Program-made: the position numbers and the translations under genes | Notes under the pieces: model-generated | What the model saw: the letters and a program-made list of their open reading frames with translations, nothing else | Told to the model about the DNA's origin: nothing | Databases searched by the model: none | NCBI RefSeq assembly: GCF_009857435.1 | Contig: NZ_WWCK01000007.1 | Coordinates: 186,001 to 250,000 of the forward strand | Length of the DNA stretch: 64,000 bases | Direction: 5' to 3' | From: Duganella rivi | Lineage (GTDB): Bacteria; Pseudomonadota; Gammaproteobacteria; Burkholderiales; Burkholderiaceae_D | Part shown: piece by piece, positions 24,341 to 32,822 of the stretch | Layout: each line of letters starts with the position of its first letter | Numbering within the stretch: position 1 is the first letter of the stretch

Positions 24341-26275
24341 ATGGGTCGTATTATCGGTATCGATTTGGGAACCACCAACTCGTGCGTTTCCGTCATGGAA
24401 AACGGTCAGCCTAAGGTAATCGAGAACGCTGAAGGCGCACGTACGACGCCATCTATCATTGCTTATCAAGAAGATGGTGAAATTCTGGTCGGCGCGCCGG
24501 CAAAACGCCAGGCCGTTACCAATCCAAAGAACACCCTGTTCGCGGTCAAACGCCTGATCGGTCGTAAATTCGACGAGAAGGAAGTGCAGAAGGACATCGG
24601 CCTGATGCCTTACTCGATCACCAAAGCCGACAACGGCGATGCATGGATCGGCGTACGCGACAAGAAACTGGCCCCGCCACAAATCTCGGCGGAAGTGCTG
24701 CGCAAGATGAAGAAAACCGCGGAAGACTACCTGGGTGAAGAAGTCACCGAGGCCGTCATCACCGTACCTGCGTACTTTAACGACTCGCAGCGCCAGGCAA
24801 CCAAAGACGCCGGCCGTATCGCAGGCCTGGACGTCAAGCGCATCATCAACGAACCAACCGCAGCGGCACTGGCATTCGGCCTGGACAAGACCGAAAAAGG
24901 CGACCGTAAAATCGCCGTGTACGACTTGGGCGGCGGTACCTTCGACGTATCGATCATTGAAATCGCGGACGTGGACGGCGAGAAGCAGTTCGAAGTGCTG
25001 TCGACCAACGGCGACACCTTCCTGGGCGGCGAAGACTTCGACCAGCGCGTGATCGACTACATCATCGAAGAGTTCAAGAAGATCAACGGCCTGGATCTGA
25101 AAAAAGATCCGATCGCTCTGCAGCGTATCAAGGCTTCGGCCGAGCGCGCGAAGATCGAACTGTCGTCGTCGCAGCAAACCGAGATCAACGAGCCGTACAT
25201 CGCCATGGCGAACGGCGCGCCGGTGCACTTGACCCTGAAGATGACCCGCGCCAAGCTGGAGTCGCTGGTGGAAGAGCTGATCAACGCCACCATCGAGCCA
25301 TGCAAAACCGCGATCAAGGACGCGGGCGTTAAAGTGTCGGACATCGACGACATCATCCTGGTCGGCGGTATGACCCGTATGCCGAAGGTACAGGAAAAGG
25401 TCAAAGAGTTCTTCGGCAAAGATCCACGCAAGGACGTGAATCCAGACGAAGCCGTGGCCGTCGGTGCTGCGATCCAAGGTTCGGTGCTGTCGGGCGAGCG
25501 CAAAGACTTGCTGCTGCTGGACGTGACCCCGCTGTCGCTGGGTATCGAAACCCTGGGCGGCGTGATGACCAAGATGATTCACAAGAACACCACGATTCCG
25601 ACCAAGTTCTCGCAAGTGTTCTCGACCGCTGACGACAACCAGCCAGCCGTGACCATCAAGGTCTACCAAGGCGAGCGCGAAATCGCAGCCGGTAACAAAG
25701 GCCTGGGCGAATTCAACCTGGAAGGCATCCCGCCAGCAGCACGCGGCACGCCACAGATCGAAGTGACCTTCGACATCGACGCCAACGGCATCCTGCACGT
25801 CGGCGCCAAAGACAAGGCCACCGGCAAAGAGAACAAGATCACGATCAAGGCTAACTCCGGCCTGACCGAAGCTGAAATCCAGAAAATGGTGAAAGACGCT
25901 GAAGTCAACGCTGAAGAAGACAAGAAAGTGAAAGAACTGGCTGAGTCGCGCAACCAAGCCGACGCACTGGTGCACTCGACCCGCAAATCGCTGACCGAAT
26001 ACGGCGACAAGCTGGAAGCCGGTGAGAAAGAGAAGATCGAAGCTGCGATCGGCGATCTGGAAGCCTCGATCAAATCGGGCGACAAGGCCGAGATCGACGC
26101 CAAGGTAGCTGCCCTGTCGACCGCTTCGCAGAAGCTGGGCGAGAAGATGTACGCCGACATGCAAGCGCAGCAAGCTGCCGGCGGTGCTGAAGGCGCAGCG
26201 CCTGGCGCCGAGCAAGCCAAGCCACAAGACGACGTGGTTGACGCTGACTTCAAAGAAGTTAAAGACAGCAAGTAA
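24341..26275 (+). CDS. dnaK: Molecular chaperone DnaK (Hsp70)
   Basis: A 644-residue Hsp70. The ATPase domain begins GRIIGIDLGTTNSCV and includes IINEPTAAALAFGLD and YDLGGGTFDVSI; the linker is near DVTPLSLGIETLGG, and the substrate-binding domain and helical lid follow, ending in the conserved DVVDADFKEVKD. Codon usage is notably biased toward the preferred set, typical of a highly expressed gene. It has its own sigma-32 promoter in addition to read-through from grpE. Confidence 0.98.
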   Translation: MGRIIGIDLGTTNSCVSVMENGQPKVIENAEGARTTPSIIAYQEDGEILVGAPAKRQAVTNPKNTLFAVKRLIGRKFDEKEVQKDIGLMPYSITKADNGDAWIGVRDKKLAPPQISAEVLRKMKKTAEDYLGEEVTEAVITVPAYFNDSQRQATKDAGRIAGLDVKRIINEPTAAALAFGLDKTEKGDRKIAVYDLGGGTFDVSIIEIADVDGEKQFEVLSTNGDTFLGGEDFDQRVIDYIIEEFKKINGLDLKKDPIALQRIKASAERAKIELSSSQQTEINEPYIAMANGAPVHLTLKMTRAKLESLVEELINATIEPCKTAIKDAGVKVSDIDDIILVGGMTRMPKVQEKVKEFFGKDPRKDVNPDEAVAVGAAIQGSVLSGERKDLLLLDVTPLSLGIETLGGVMTKMIHKNTTIPTKFSQVFSTADDNQPAVTIKVYQGEREIAAGNKGLGEFNLEGIPPAARGTPQIEVTFDIDANGILHVGAKDKATGKENKITIKANSGLTEAEIQKMVKDAEVNAEEDKKVKELAESRNQADALVHSTRKSLTEYGDKLEAGEKEKIEAAIGDLEASIKSGDKAEIDAKVAALSTASQKLGEKMYADMQAQQAAGGAEGAAPGAEQAKPQDDVVDADFKEVKDSK

Positions 26276-26286
26276 TCGTCACTCCC

Positions 26287-26312
26287 GTCATTCCCGCTGC
26301 GGCGGGAATGAC
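26287..26312. repeat. dRS3-like palindrome between dnaK and dnaJ
   Basis: A perfect 11-bp stem GTCATTCCCGC / GCGGGAATGAC with a 4-nt loop. The core ATTCCC-N8-GGGAAT has the same form as the dRS3 repeat of Neisseria. It lies just upstream of the dnaK terminator and could be a dispersed repeat. Only one copy was noticed in this window. Confidence 0.6.
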
Positions 26313-26313
26313 A

Positions 26314-26351
26314 AGCCGAGTCGCGTGGCAGTGCCGCCGGCTCGGCTTTTT
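26314..26351 (+). terminator. Intrinsic terminator after dnaK
   Basis: AGCCGAG (26314-26320) pairs with CTCGGCT (26341-26347) around a 20-nt loop, then five T residues. It would reduce read-through from dnaK to dnaJ. Confidence 0.7.
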
Positions 26352-26391
26352 CGCATAAATCAGCACAGAATATAAGCAAGGTTACGACAAT

Positions 26392-27516
26392 ATGGCAAAG
26401 CGTGATTTCTACGAGGTACTCGGTGTCGCAAAGAGCGCAACCGAAGACGAGATCAAGAAGGCCTATCGCAAACTGGCTATGAAGTACCACCCGGATCGCA
26501 ACCCGGACAGCAAGGACGCGGAAGAGAAGTTCAAGGAAGTCAAAGAAGCCTACGAAATGCTGACCAACCCGGAGAAGCGCGAGGCGTATGACCGCTACGG
26601 TCACGCCGGCGTTGACCCGAACATGGGCGGCGGCGGTTTCGGCGGCGGCGCCGGCGGTTTCGGCGATGCGTTTGGCGACATCTTCGGCGATATCTTCGGC
26701 GGCGGCCGCGGCCGCAGCCAAGGCCCGCAGGTGTACCGCGGCGCCGACCTGCGCTACAACCTCGAGATCACGCTGGAACAAGCAGCGCACGGCTTCGACA
26801 CCACCATCCGCGTGCCGTCGTGGGACAAGTGCGACACCTGCCACGGCTCCGGCGCCAAGCCGGGCACTTCGCCGGTGACTTGCTCGACCTGCGCCGGCCA
26901 CGGTCAGGTGCGCATGCAGCAGGGCTTCTTCAGCATCCAGCAGACCTGCCCGAAATGCCACGGCACCGGCAAGATCATTCCAGAGCCATGCGCCGCATGC
27001 TCGGGCCAGGGCCGCATCAAGCGCAACAAAACGCTGGAAGTGAAAATCCCGGTCGGTATCGACAACGGCATGCGCATCCGCTCGTCGGGCAACGGCGAAC
27101 CGGGCACCAACGGCGGGCCGTCGGGCGACTTGTACGTGGAAATCCACATCAAGCCGCACAGCGTGTTCCAGCGCGAGGGCGACGACCTGCACTGCGAAAT
27201 GCCGATCTCCTTCGCCAAGGCGGCGCTGGGCGGCGAAATCGAGGTGCCGACGTTGTCTGGTAAAGTATCGTTTACGATCCCTGAAGGCACCCAGTCGGGC
27301 AAGACCTTCCGCCTCAAAGGCAAGGGCATCAAGGGCGTGCGTTCCGGCTTCGCGGGCGACCTGTTCTGCCACGTGGCAGTTGAGACGCCGGTCAAGCTGA
27401 CCGACAAGCAGAAGGAACTGCTGCGCGAGTTTGAAAAATCCACCACTGAGGGCGGCGCCAAGCACAGCCCGCAGACGAAGACCTGGCGTGACAAGGTAAA
27501 AGACTTTTTTGAGTAA
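26392..27516 (+). CDS. dnaJ: Chaperone protein DnaJ (Hsp40)
   Basis: A 374-residue type I Hsp40. The J domain carries HPD in KYHPDRNPD; a Gly/Phe-rich region (about 78-115) follows. The zinc region has four CxxCxGxG repeats: CDTCHGSG, CSTCAGHG, CPKCHGTG and CAACSGQG. The C-terminal substrate-binding domains are complete. It stimulates the DnaK ATPase and delivers substrates. It follows dnaK by 116 bp that hold a palindrome and a terminator, so it is partly independent of dnaK. Confidence 0.97.
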   Translation: MAKRDFYEVLGVAKSATEDEIKKAYRKLAMKYHPDRNPDSKDAEEKFKEVKEAYEMLTNPEKREAYDRYGHAGVDPNMGGGGFGGGAGGFGDAFGDIFGDIFGGGRGRSQGPQVYRGADLRYNLEITLEQAAHGFDTTIRVPSWDKCDTCHGSGAKPGTSPVTCSTCAGHGQVRMQQGFFSIQQTCPKCHGTGKIIPEPCAACSGQGRIKRNKTLEVKIPVGIDNGMRIRSSGNGEPGTNGGPSGDLYVEIHIKPHSVFQREGDDLHCEMPISFAKAALGGEIEVPTLSGKVSFTIPEGTQSGKTFRLKGKGIKGVRSGFAGDLFCHVAVETPVKLTDKQKELLREFEKSTTEGGAKHSPQTKTWRDKVKDFFE

Positions 27517-27545
27517 TTCTTTGTCGCGTTAAATCGGTAATATCC

Positions 27546-27585
27546 AGACCGCCGCGCTGCTGATTTTGCAGACCGGCGGTCTTCT
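27546..27585 (+). terminator. Probable terminator after dnaJ
   Basis: AGACCGCCG (27546-27554) pairs with CGGCGGTCT (27574-27582), with a smaller inner stem in the loop, followed by a short T-rich stretch (TCTTCTT). The T run is weak. Confidence 0.55.
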
Positions 27586-27604
27586 TATGTACGAGAGGAG
27601 CATC

Positions 27605-28276
27605 ATGGAAACCCTGAAAAACAGCACATCCCCCCTGCGTCACCTGCTGGAGAACAACCGCAAATGGGCCGCATCGGAAGTTGAGCGCGACCCGGACTTC
27701 TTCAACCGCCTGGCCACGCAAGCCGCGCCGGAATACCTGTGGATCGGTTGCTCCGACAGCCGCGTGCCGGCAAATGAGCTGCTGGGCCTGGCCCCGGGCG
27801 ACGTGTTCGTGCACCGTAACATCGCCAACGTGGTGGTGCATTCGGACCTGAACTGCCTGTCGGTGCTGCAGTTCGCGGTGGAAGTGCTGAAGGTCAAGCA
27901 CGTGATCGTGGTCGGCCACTACGGCTGCAAAGGCGTGCACGCCGCCATGACCGGCACCCGCGTCGGCCTGGTCGACAACTGGCTGCGCCACGTCTACGAC
28001 GTCACCCAGAAGCACGAGCGCTACCTCGGCGCCGTGGTCAACGAGCAAAAGCGCTCGGAGCGCCTGGTGGAACTGAACGTGGTGGAGCAAGTCAACAACG
28101 TGGTGCAAACCACCATCGTGCGCGACGCCTGGGACCGCGGCCAGGAACTGACCGTGCACGGCTGGGTCTACGGCATCAACGACGGCAAGCTGCAAGACAT
28201 GGGCATCGCCGTCAGCGCGCTGGATCAGCTGGCCCCAGCAGTGCAGCAGCGTTTGGCGAAGTACGAAGCCGCTTAA
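27605..28276 (+). CDS. can: Beta-class carbonic anhydrase
   Basis: A 223-residue beta carbonic anhydrase that interconverts CO2 and bicarbonate. The zinc ligands are Cys49 (IGCSDSRVPANEL, with the Asp51/Arg53 dyad), His105 and Cys108 (VGHYGCKG). Length and pattern match the Can protein of enterobacteria, which supplies bicarbonate for biosynthesis. The ATG at 27605 has GAGGAG just before it; 13 earlier codons lie inside the dnaJ terminator region. Confidence 0.95.
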   Translation: METLKNSTSPLRHLLENNRKWAASEVERDPDFFNRLATQAAPEYLWIGCSDSRVPANELLGLAPGDVFVHRNIANVVVHSDLNCLSVLQFAVEVLKVKHVIVVGHYGCKGVHAAMTGTRVGLVDNWLRHVYDVTQKHERYLGAVVNEQKRSERLVELNVVEQVNNVVQTTIVRDAWDRGQELTVHGWVYGINDGKLQDMGIAVSALDQLAPAVQQRLAKYEAA

Positions 28277-28365
28277 AATCCGCATAACGATATCAGATAA
28301 GCTTCGTTTTCTAAATAAGGACGGCGGCATAGACTGTATGGCACTACTTTCACGAGGTGGGTGCC

Positions 28366-29235
28366 ATGGCTGCCGTTCTTCAGGATTCTTTCCAGGTTGA
28401 GTTGTTCGACGCGCCGCTGGGCGCGGAGGTTATCGGGCTTGACCTGAATCGCCCGCTGCCGCAGCGGGATTTTCAACGCATTCATAAAGCGCACCTGGAT
28501 CACCACTTGCTGGTGTTCCGCGACCAGCGCATCACGCCGCAGCAGCAAGTTGATTTCAGCCGCCGGTTCGGCCCGCTGCAAATCCATGTGCTGCGCAATT
28601 TCCAGCTGCCCTCGCATCCCGAGGTGCTGATCATTTCCAACATCATCGAGAACGGCAAGCCGCTCGGCCTTGGCGACGCCGGCCATTTTTGGCATTCGGA
28701 TCTGTCGTACAAGGAGACGCCGAGTCTCGGCTCGATGCTGCATGCGCAGGAACTGCCGCTCGAAGGCGGCGATACGCTGTTCGCCAATATGCATCTTGCC
28801 TACGACACGCTGCCGGCCGCGCTGCGCCACGCGGTGCAAGGCGCGCGCGCTGAGCATAGCTATCTCGCGCAGTATGAAGAGCTGCGCCGCCGCAGCCCAT
28901 TCCGCCCGGCGCTGACGCAGGCGCAGATCGATGAGGTTAAGCCGGTCGAACATCCGGTGGTGCGCACGCACCCGGAGACGGGCCGCAAGGCGCTGTTCGT
29001 CAGCGAGCATTTCACCACCCGCATCGTCGGCATTCCCGAAGACGAGAGCCGCGCGCTGCTGGCCGAGTTGTTCGCGCACAGCGTGAAGCCGGAGCATGTG
29101 TACCGCCATCGCTGGGCGCCGCATGACCTGGTGTTCTGGGATAACCGTTCGCTGATGCACCTTGCCGGCGGCACGCCCGACCATCTGCGCCGCAAGCTGT
29201 ATCGCACCACCATTGAAGGCGACGTGCCTTTCTAA
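28366..29235 (+). CDS. TauD/TfdA-family Fe(II)/2-oxoglutarate dioxygenase
   Basis: A 289-residue Fe(II)- and 2-oxoglutarate-dependent dioxygenase. The iron triad is His110-x-Asp112 (FWHSDLSY) and His265 (NRSLMHLA); the 2-oxoglutarate Arg is in the HLRRKLYRTT segment. Family members oxygenate taurine, alkylsulfonates, sulfate esters or phenoxy acids. It is followed 19 bp later by an ABC importer of the sulfonate/taurine type. Together they suggest use of an organic sulfur or nitrogen compound when sulfate or another nutrient is scarce (inference). The ribosome binding site is CGAGG, and a GTG three codons upstream is not used. Confidence 0.88.
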   Translation: MAAVLQDSFQVELFDAPLGAEVIGLDLNRPLPQRDFQRIHKAHLDHHLLVFRDQRITPQQQVDFSRRFGPLQIHVLRNFQLPSHPEVLIISNIIENGKPLGLGDAGHFWHSDLSYKETPSLGSMLHAQELPLEGGDTLFANMHLAYDTLPAALRHAVQGARAEHSYLAQYEELRRRSPFRPALTQAQIDEVKPVEHPVVRTHPETGRKALFVSEHFTTRIVGIPEDESRALLAELFAHSVKPEHVYRHRWAPHDLVFWDNRSLMHLAGGTPDHLRRKLYRTTIEGDVPF

Positions 29236-29254
29236 TTCTTCGAAGAGGATCACC

Positions 29255-30250
29255 ATGTTGAGATTGACCGCCGCCGTTCTCGCCTTGTCGCTCGCTGCCG
29301 CCGCACCGGCGCAGGCAGAAGGACGCATTCGTATCGCCGAGCAGTTCGGCGTGGTGTACCTGCTGCTGAACGTGGCGCAGGATCAGCAGCTGATTGAGAA
29401 GCAGGGCAAGAAGCTCGGCGTCGATATCACGGTGGAGCGCCTGCAGTTGTCGGGCGGTTCGGCGGTGAATGATGCCCTGCTGTCGGGCGCTATCGATATC
29501 GCCGGCGCCGGCGTTGGCCCGCTACTGACGATTTGGGATCGCACCAACGGCAAGCAGAATGTGAAAGGTGTGGCCTCGCTGGGCAGTTTCCCTTACTACC
29601 TCGTGAGCACCAATCCCAAGGTGAAGACTATCGCGGACTTGAGCGAGAAAGATCGCATCGCGCTGCCTGCGGTGACGGTGTCGGTGCAGTCGCGCATCTT
29701 GCAATACGCGGCGGCCAAGCAGTGGGGCGACAAGGAGTTTGCGCGTCTCGATAAATTCACGCAGACGCTCCCGCATCCTGATGCAGCAGCAGCCGTGATT
29801 GCGGGCGGCACGGAGATCAACGGCCACTTTGGCAATCCGCCATTCCAGGAGCAGGAACTGGCCGCCAATCCGAATGCGCGCATCATTCTGAATTCCTACG
29901 ATGTGCTGGGCGGCCCCAGCTCCGCCACGGTGCTGTACGCAACCGAGAAATTCCGCAACGAGAATCCGAAAACCTATCGCGCCTTCACCGCTGCACTGGC
30001 GGAAGCGGCGCAGTACATCACCAAGAATCCTGAAGGCGCGGCCGATACTTATCTGCGCGTCAGCAAAGCCAAGGTGGATCGTGATCTGCTGCTGAAGATC
30101 ATCAAGAACCCGCAAGTGAACTTCAGCGTCGCGCCGCAGAATACTTACGGCCTGGCGCAGTTCCTGTACCGCGTCGGCGCGATCAAGAAGCAGCCGGCTA
30201 GCTGGCGCGATTACTTCTTTGAAGATCCTGTGATTGCGGCCGGGTCATGA
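29255..30250 (+). CDS. ABC transporter substrate-binding protein (SsuA/TauA/NMT1-type)
   Basis: A 331-residue periplasmic binding protein with a signal peptide (LTAAVLALSLAAAAPAQA). The mature protein shows the NMT1/SsuA pattern: GRIRIAEQFGVVYLLLNVA, then LSGGSAVNDALLSGAIDIAGAGVGPLLTIWD and later KGVASLGSFPYYLVSTNP. It captures the substrate for the ABC importer encoded by the next two genes, which follow with ATGA overlaps. The substrate is probably an organosulfonate or related acid, given the TauD-type neighbour. I do not think it is NasS, because it has a signal peptide. Confidence 0.87.
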   Translation: MLRLTAAVLALSLAAAAPAQAEGRIRIAEQFGVVYLLLNVAQDQQLIEKQGKKLGVDITVERLQLSGGSAVNDALLSGAIDIAGAGVGPLLTIWDRTNGKQNVKGVASLGSFPYYLVSTNPKVKTIADLSEKDRIALPAVTVSVQSRILQYAAAKQWGDKEFARLDKFTQTLPHPDAAAAVIAGGTEINGHFGNPPFQEQELAANPNARIILNSYDVLGGPSSATVLYATEKFRNENPKTYRAFTAALAEAAQYITKNPEGAADTYLRVSKAKVDRDLLLKIIKNPQVNFSVAPQNTYGLAQFLYRVGAIKKQPASWRDYFFEDPVIAAGS

Positions 30251-31098
30251 GTCTGCAAATCGTCAGCCCAACCGGCGGCATCGCGCCGCTGCTGCGTGCC
30301 GATGGCGTGAGCCTTGAATACGGCGGCACGCGCGCCACGCACGACGTCAGCTTCGATGTGTATCGCGGCGATCGCTTTGTGCTGCTTGGGCCTTCGGGTT
30401 GCGGCAAGTCGTCGCTGTTGAAGGCGGCGGCGGGCTTCATCAAGCCGGCGGCGGGCAGCATCACGATTAACGGTGCGGAGGTCAGCGGGCCGGGGCCGGA
30501 TCGCATCGTGGTGTTCCAGGAGTTCGACCAGCTGCCGCCCTGGAAGACGGTGAAGGAGAACGTGATGTTCCCGCTGCTGATGACCAAGCGCGTGAGCCGC
30601 CATGAAGCGGCCGAGCGGGCCATGCACTGGATAGCCAAGGTGGGCTTGAGTGGATTTGAGCATGCGCATCCGCACACGCTGTCCGGCGGCATGAAGCAGC
30701 GCGTGGCGATTGCGCGCGCGCTGGCGATGCAGCCGGAGGTGCTGCTGATGGACGAACCGTTCGCCGCGCTCGATGCGCTCACGCGGCGCAAGATGCAGGA
30801 GGAACTTGGCCGCTTGTGGGAAGAGCTGCGCTTTACGCTGCTGTTTGTCACGCATTCGATTGAGGAGGCGCTGGTGGTGGGGAATCGGATCTTGCTGCTG
30901 TCGCCGCATCCGGGGCAGGTAAGGGCGGAGTTGAATAGCCATCAGTTTGATTTGGTGAGCGCGGGCAGTGCGGAGTTTCAAGCGGCGTCTCAGCGCATTC
31001 ATGGATTGCTGTTTGGCGTGGACGACACGGCCACCGTCGCACCGGCGCACGCCGGTGCCCATGCTGAGCATGCGGGCGGGCGAGGGACTGCGCCATGA
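30247..31098 (+). CDS. ABC transporter ATP-binding protein (SsuB/TauB-type)
   Basis: A 283-residue ABC ATPase. Walker A is LGPSGCGKSSLL, the Q-loop lies in FQEFDQLPPWKTVKENV, the signature is LSGGMKQRVAIARAL and Walker B is VLLMDEPFAALDALTR. The FQEFDQLPPWKTV segment is typical of nitrate/sulfonate/taurine transporters. A polar 35-residue C-terminal tail is variable. It overlaps the binding-protein gene by 4 bp (ATGA) and the permease gene by 4 bp, so the three form one operon. Confidence 0.92.
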   Translation: MSLQIVSPTGGIAPLLRADGVSLEYGGTRATHDVSFDVYRGDRFVLLGPSGCGKSSLLKAAAGFIKPAAGSITINGAEVSGPGPDRIVVFQEFDQLPPWKTVKENVMFPLLMTKRVSRHEAAERAMHWIAKVGLSGFEHAHPHTLSGGMKQRVAIARALAMQPEVLLMDEPFAALDALTRRKMQEELGRLWEELRFTLLFVTHSIEEALVVGNRILLLSPHPGQVRAELNSHQFDLVSAGSAEFQAASQRIHGLLFGVDDTATVAPAHAGAHAEHAGGRGTAP

Positions 31099-31967
31099 GC
31101 CTCGTCCTCGATCCGCCGATCCGCCAAGAGCGCGAATACAGCGTCACACCGCCGGCGTTGCGGCCTGCCGCTCCGGCGCTGCCTCTTGCGCGCAGCTTGT
31201 GGCAGCGAGGCTGGCTGCGCAAATCCGTTATCCTGGTGCTGCTGGCCGCCTTGTGGGAAACCATCGCGCGCTGGCAAAACAACGACCTGCTGCTGCCGAC
31301 CTTCCTGCAAACCGCGCAAGCCTTCGCTGAAGGCATCGCCAGTGGTGAGCTGCTCGACCGCGTGCGCGTCTCGCTCAGCGTCCTGCTGCAAGGCTATGTG
31401 ATCGGCATCCTCGCCGCCTTCGCCCTGACCGCGCTGGCCGCGTCAACGCGCATCGGCCGCGACCTGCTGGAAACCCTGACCGCCATGTTCAACCCGCTGC
31501 CCGCCATCGCGCTGCTGCCGTTGGCATTGCTGTGGTTCGGCCTGGGCAAAGCCAGCCTGCTGTTCGTGATCGTACACGCCGTGCTGTGGCCGCTGGCGCT
31601 GGGTGCCTACGCCGGCTTCCAGTCCGTGCCCGAGACCCTGCGCATGGCCGGCCGCAACTACGGCCTCAGCGGCCTGCGCTTCGTGCTGCACATCCTGGTG
31701 CCGGCCGCGCTGCCGTCCATCGTCTCCGGCCTGAAAATCGGCTGGGCCTTCGCCTGGCGCACCCTGATCGCCGCCGAGCTGGTATTCGGCACCACCGCCG
31801 GACAAGGCGGCCTGGGCTGGTACATCTTCCAAAACCGTAACGAGCTCTACACCGACAAAGTGTTCGCCGGGTTGGCTGCCGTCATCCTGATCGGACTGCT
31901 CGTCGATAACGTGGTTTTCCGTCCACTGGAAACCTTAACCATCCGCCGCTGGGGCATGCAAAGGTAG
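31095..31967 (+). CDS. ABC transporter permease (SsuC/TauC-type)
   Basis: A 290-residue inner membrane protein with about six membrane helices. The EAA-type coupling loop lies near VPETLRMAGRNYGLSGLRFVL, which is characteristic of the sulfonate/nitrate/taurine family. The signature PLPAIALLPLALLWFGLGKASLL matches the same family. It forms the channel with the preceding ATPase and ends the dioxygenase-linked operon, 128 bp before the nasT start. Confidence 0.9.
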   Translation: MSLVLDPPIRQEREYSVTPPALRPAAPALPLARSLWQRGWLRKSVILVLLAALWETIARWQNNDLLLPTFLQTAQAFAEGIASGELLDRVRVSLSVLLQGYVIGILAAFALTALAASTRIGRDLLETLTAMFNPLPAIALLPLALLWFGLGKASLLFVIVHAVLWPLALGAYAGFQSVPETLRMAGRNYGLSGLRFVLHILVPAALPSIVSGLKIGWAFAWRTLIAAELVFGTTAGQGGLGWYIFQNRNELYTDKVFAGLAAVILIGLLVDNVVFRPLETLTIRRWGMQR

Positions 31968-32095
31968 GTTCGCGCAGGGCGAGTGCTGGCAGAATTTGTG
32001 CGTTGTGCCGTAGAATCTGCAAATGCACATCAAAATTACTGGTTTGATTCTTGCTTGCCGCAGGGTCATTACCCACTCCCATGCGTAAGCCGGCC

Positions 32096-32713
32096 ATGCC
32101 CAATTTGCGTATTGTCGTCGTCAACACCGTCATCCATGACGAGGGTGACGAGTCGCTGCATGCGCAGGCCGAACGCGCGCGGGTGCTGCGCATCGGCCTG
32201 CTGGAAGCGGGCTACGACATCATCGCCTCGCTGCCGCCGGATATGTACCTGCCCGAGCGCATCGCCCAGCTGCAGCCCGACATGATCATCGTCGACGCCG
32301 AATCGGACGCGCGCGACGTGCTGGAGCACGTGGTCATCGCCACCCGCGACGAACGCCGCCCCATCGTCATGTTCACCGAAGACCAGGATCCCGAAAGCAT
32401 GGAAGCGGCGGTGGAGGCGGGCGTCTCGGCCTACATCGTGGCCGGTTTGCAGAGCGAGCGCATCAAGCCGGTGCTGCAAGTGGCCCTGGCCCAGTTTAAA
32501 CGCGAGCAAAAGCTGCTGGACGAGCTCAGCGACACCAAGAGCAAGCTGGCCGAGCGCAAGGTGATCGAGCGCGCCAAGGGCTTACTGATGGAGCGCCAGC
32601 GCTTCACCGAGGAACAGGCCTACCAAAAGCTGCGTTCCATGGCCATGAGCAAGAACCTCAAACTGTCCGAGGTGGCCCAGCGCATTTTGGACGTGGAAGA
32701 CCTGCTGGGCTAA
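32096..32713 (+). CDS. nasT: ANTAR-domain antiterminator NasT
   Basis: A 205-residue two-domain regulator. The N-terminal half is a receiver-like domain (LRIVVVNTVIHDEG; acidic position in IIVDAESDARD). After a coiled-coil linker (LLDELSDTKSKLAERKVIE), the C-terminal ANTAR RNA-binding domain runs RAKGLLMERQRFTEEQAYQK through LKLSEVAQRIL. Proteins of this class bind tandem hexaloop hairpins and prevent termination in nitrate assimilation leaders; two such leaders are present downstream. The start is uncertain: ATGs at 32081 and 32096 are both possible. Its usual partner nasS is not beside it. Confidence 0.9.
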   Translation: MPNLRIVVVNTVIHDEGDESLHAQAERARVLRIGLLEAGYDIIASLPPDMYLPERIAQLQPDMIIVDAESDARDVLEHVVIATRDERRPIVMFTEDQDPESMEAAVEAGVSAYIVAGLQSERIKPVLQVALAQFKREQKLLDELSDTKSKLAERKVIERAKGLLMERQRFTEEQAYQKLRSMAMSKNLKLSEVAQRILDVEDLLG

Positions 32714-32731
32714 AAACGCCCACCCAAAATG

Positions 32732-32762
32732 ATGCACCGCGCAAAAGCGGTGCATTTTTTTT
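32732..32762 (+). terminator. Intrinsic terminator after nasT
   Basis: ATGCACCGC (32732-32740) pairs perfectly with GCGGTGCAT (32747-32755) around the 6-nt loop GCAAAA and runs into eight T residues. Confidence 0.9.
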
Positions 32763-32796
32763 CGCCTGAAAACTCCCTTTCCCTCTGTAAACCCGC

Positions 32797-32812
32797 TGGC
32801 ACGGACATTGCA
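32797..32812 (+). promoter_or_regulatory. Sigma-54 promoter of the nitrate ABC importer operon
   Basis: TGGCAC (32797-32802), 5-bp spacer, TTGCA (32808-32812), with the invariant GG-N10-GC spacing. The expected start of transcription is near 32823. An identical 13-mer CTTTCCCTCTGTA (32777-32789) precedes both sigma-54 promoters in this window. Sigma-54 control implies nitrogen regulation by an NtrC-type activator. Confidence 0.85.
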
Positions 32813-32822
32813 TAGCTAACGG

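Noticed and set aside
24266..26227. 653-codon open frame antisense to dnaK
   Set aside because: A mirror frame of dnaK, typical for this codon usage; the composition (Asp/Val/Phe-rich) is not protein-like.
29255..30250. Binding protein as the missing NasS
   Set aside because: It has a Sec signal peptide and ABC genes overlapping downstream; NasS is cytoplasmic and has no signal.
32732..32755. TGCACC...GGTGCA dyad before nrtA as an NtrC enhancer
   Set aside because: The half-site spacing is too long for NtrC (22 bp in total), and the dyad runs into eight T residues, so it is the nasT terminator.
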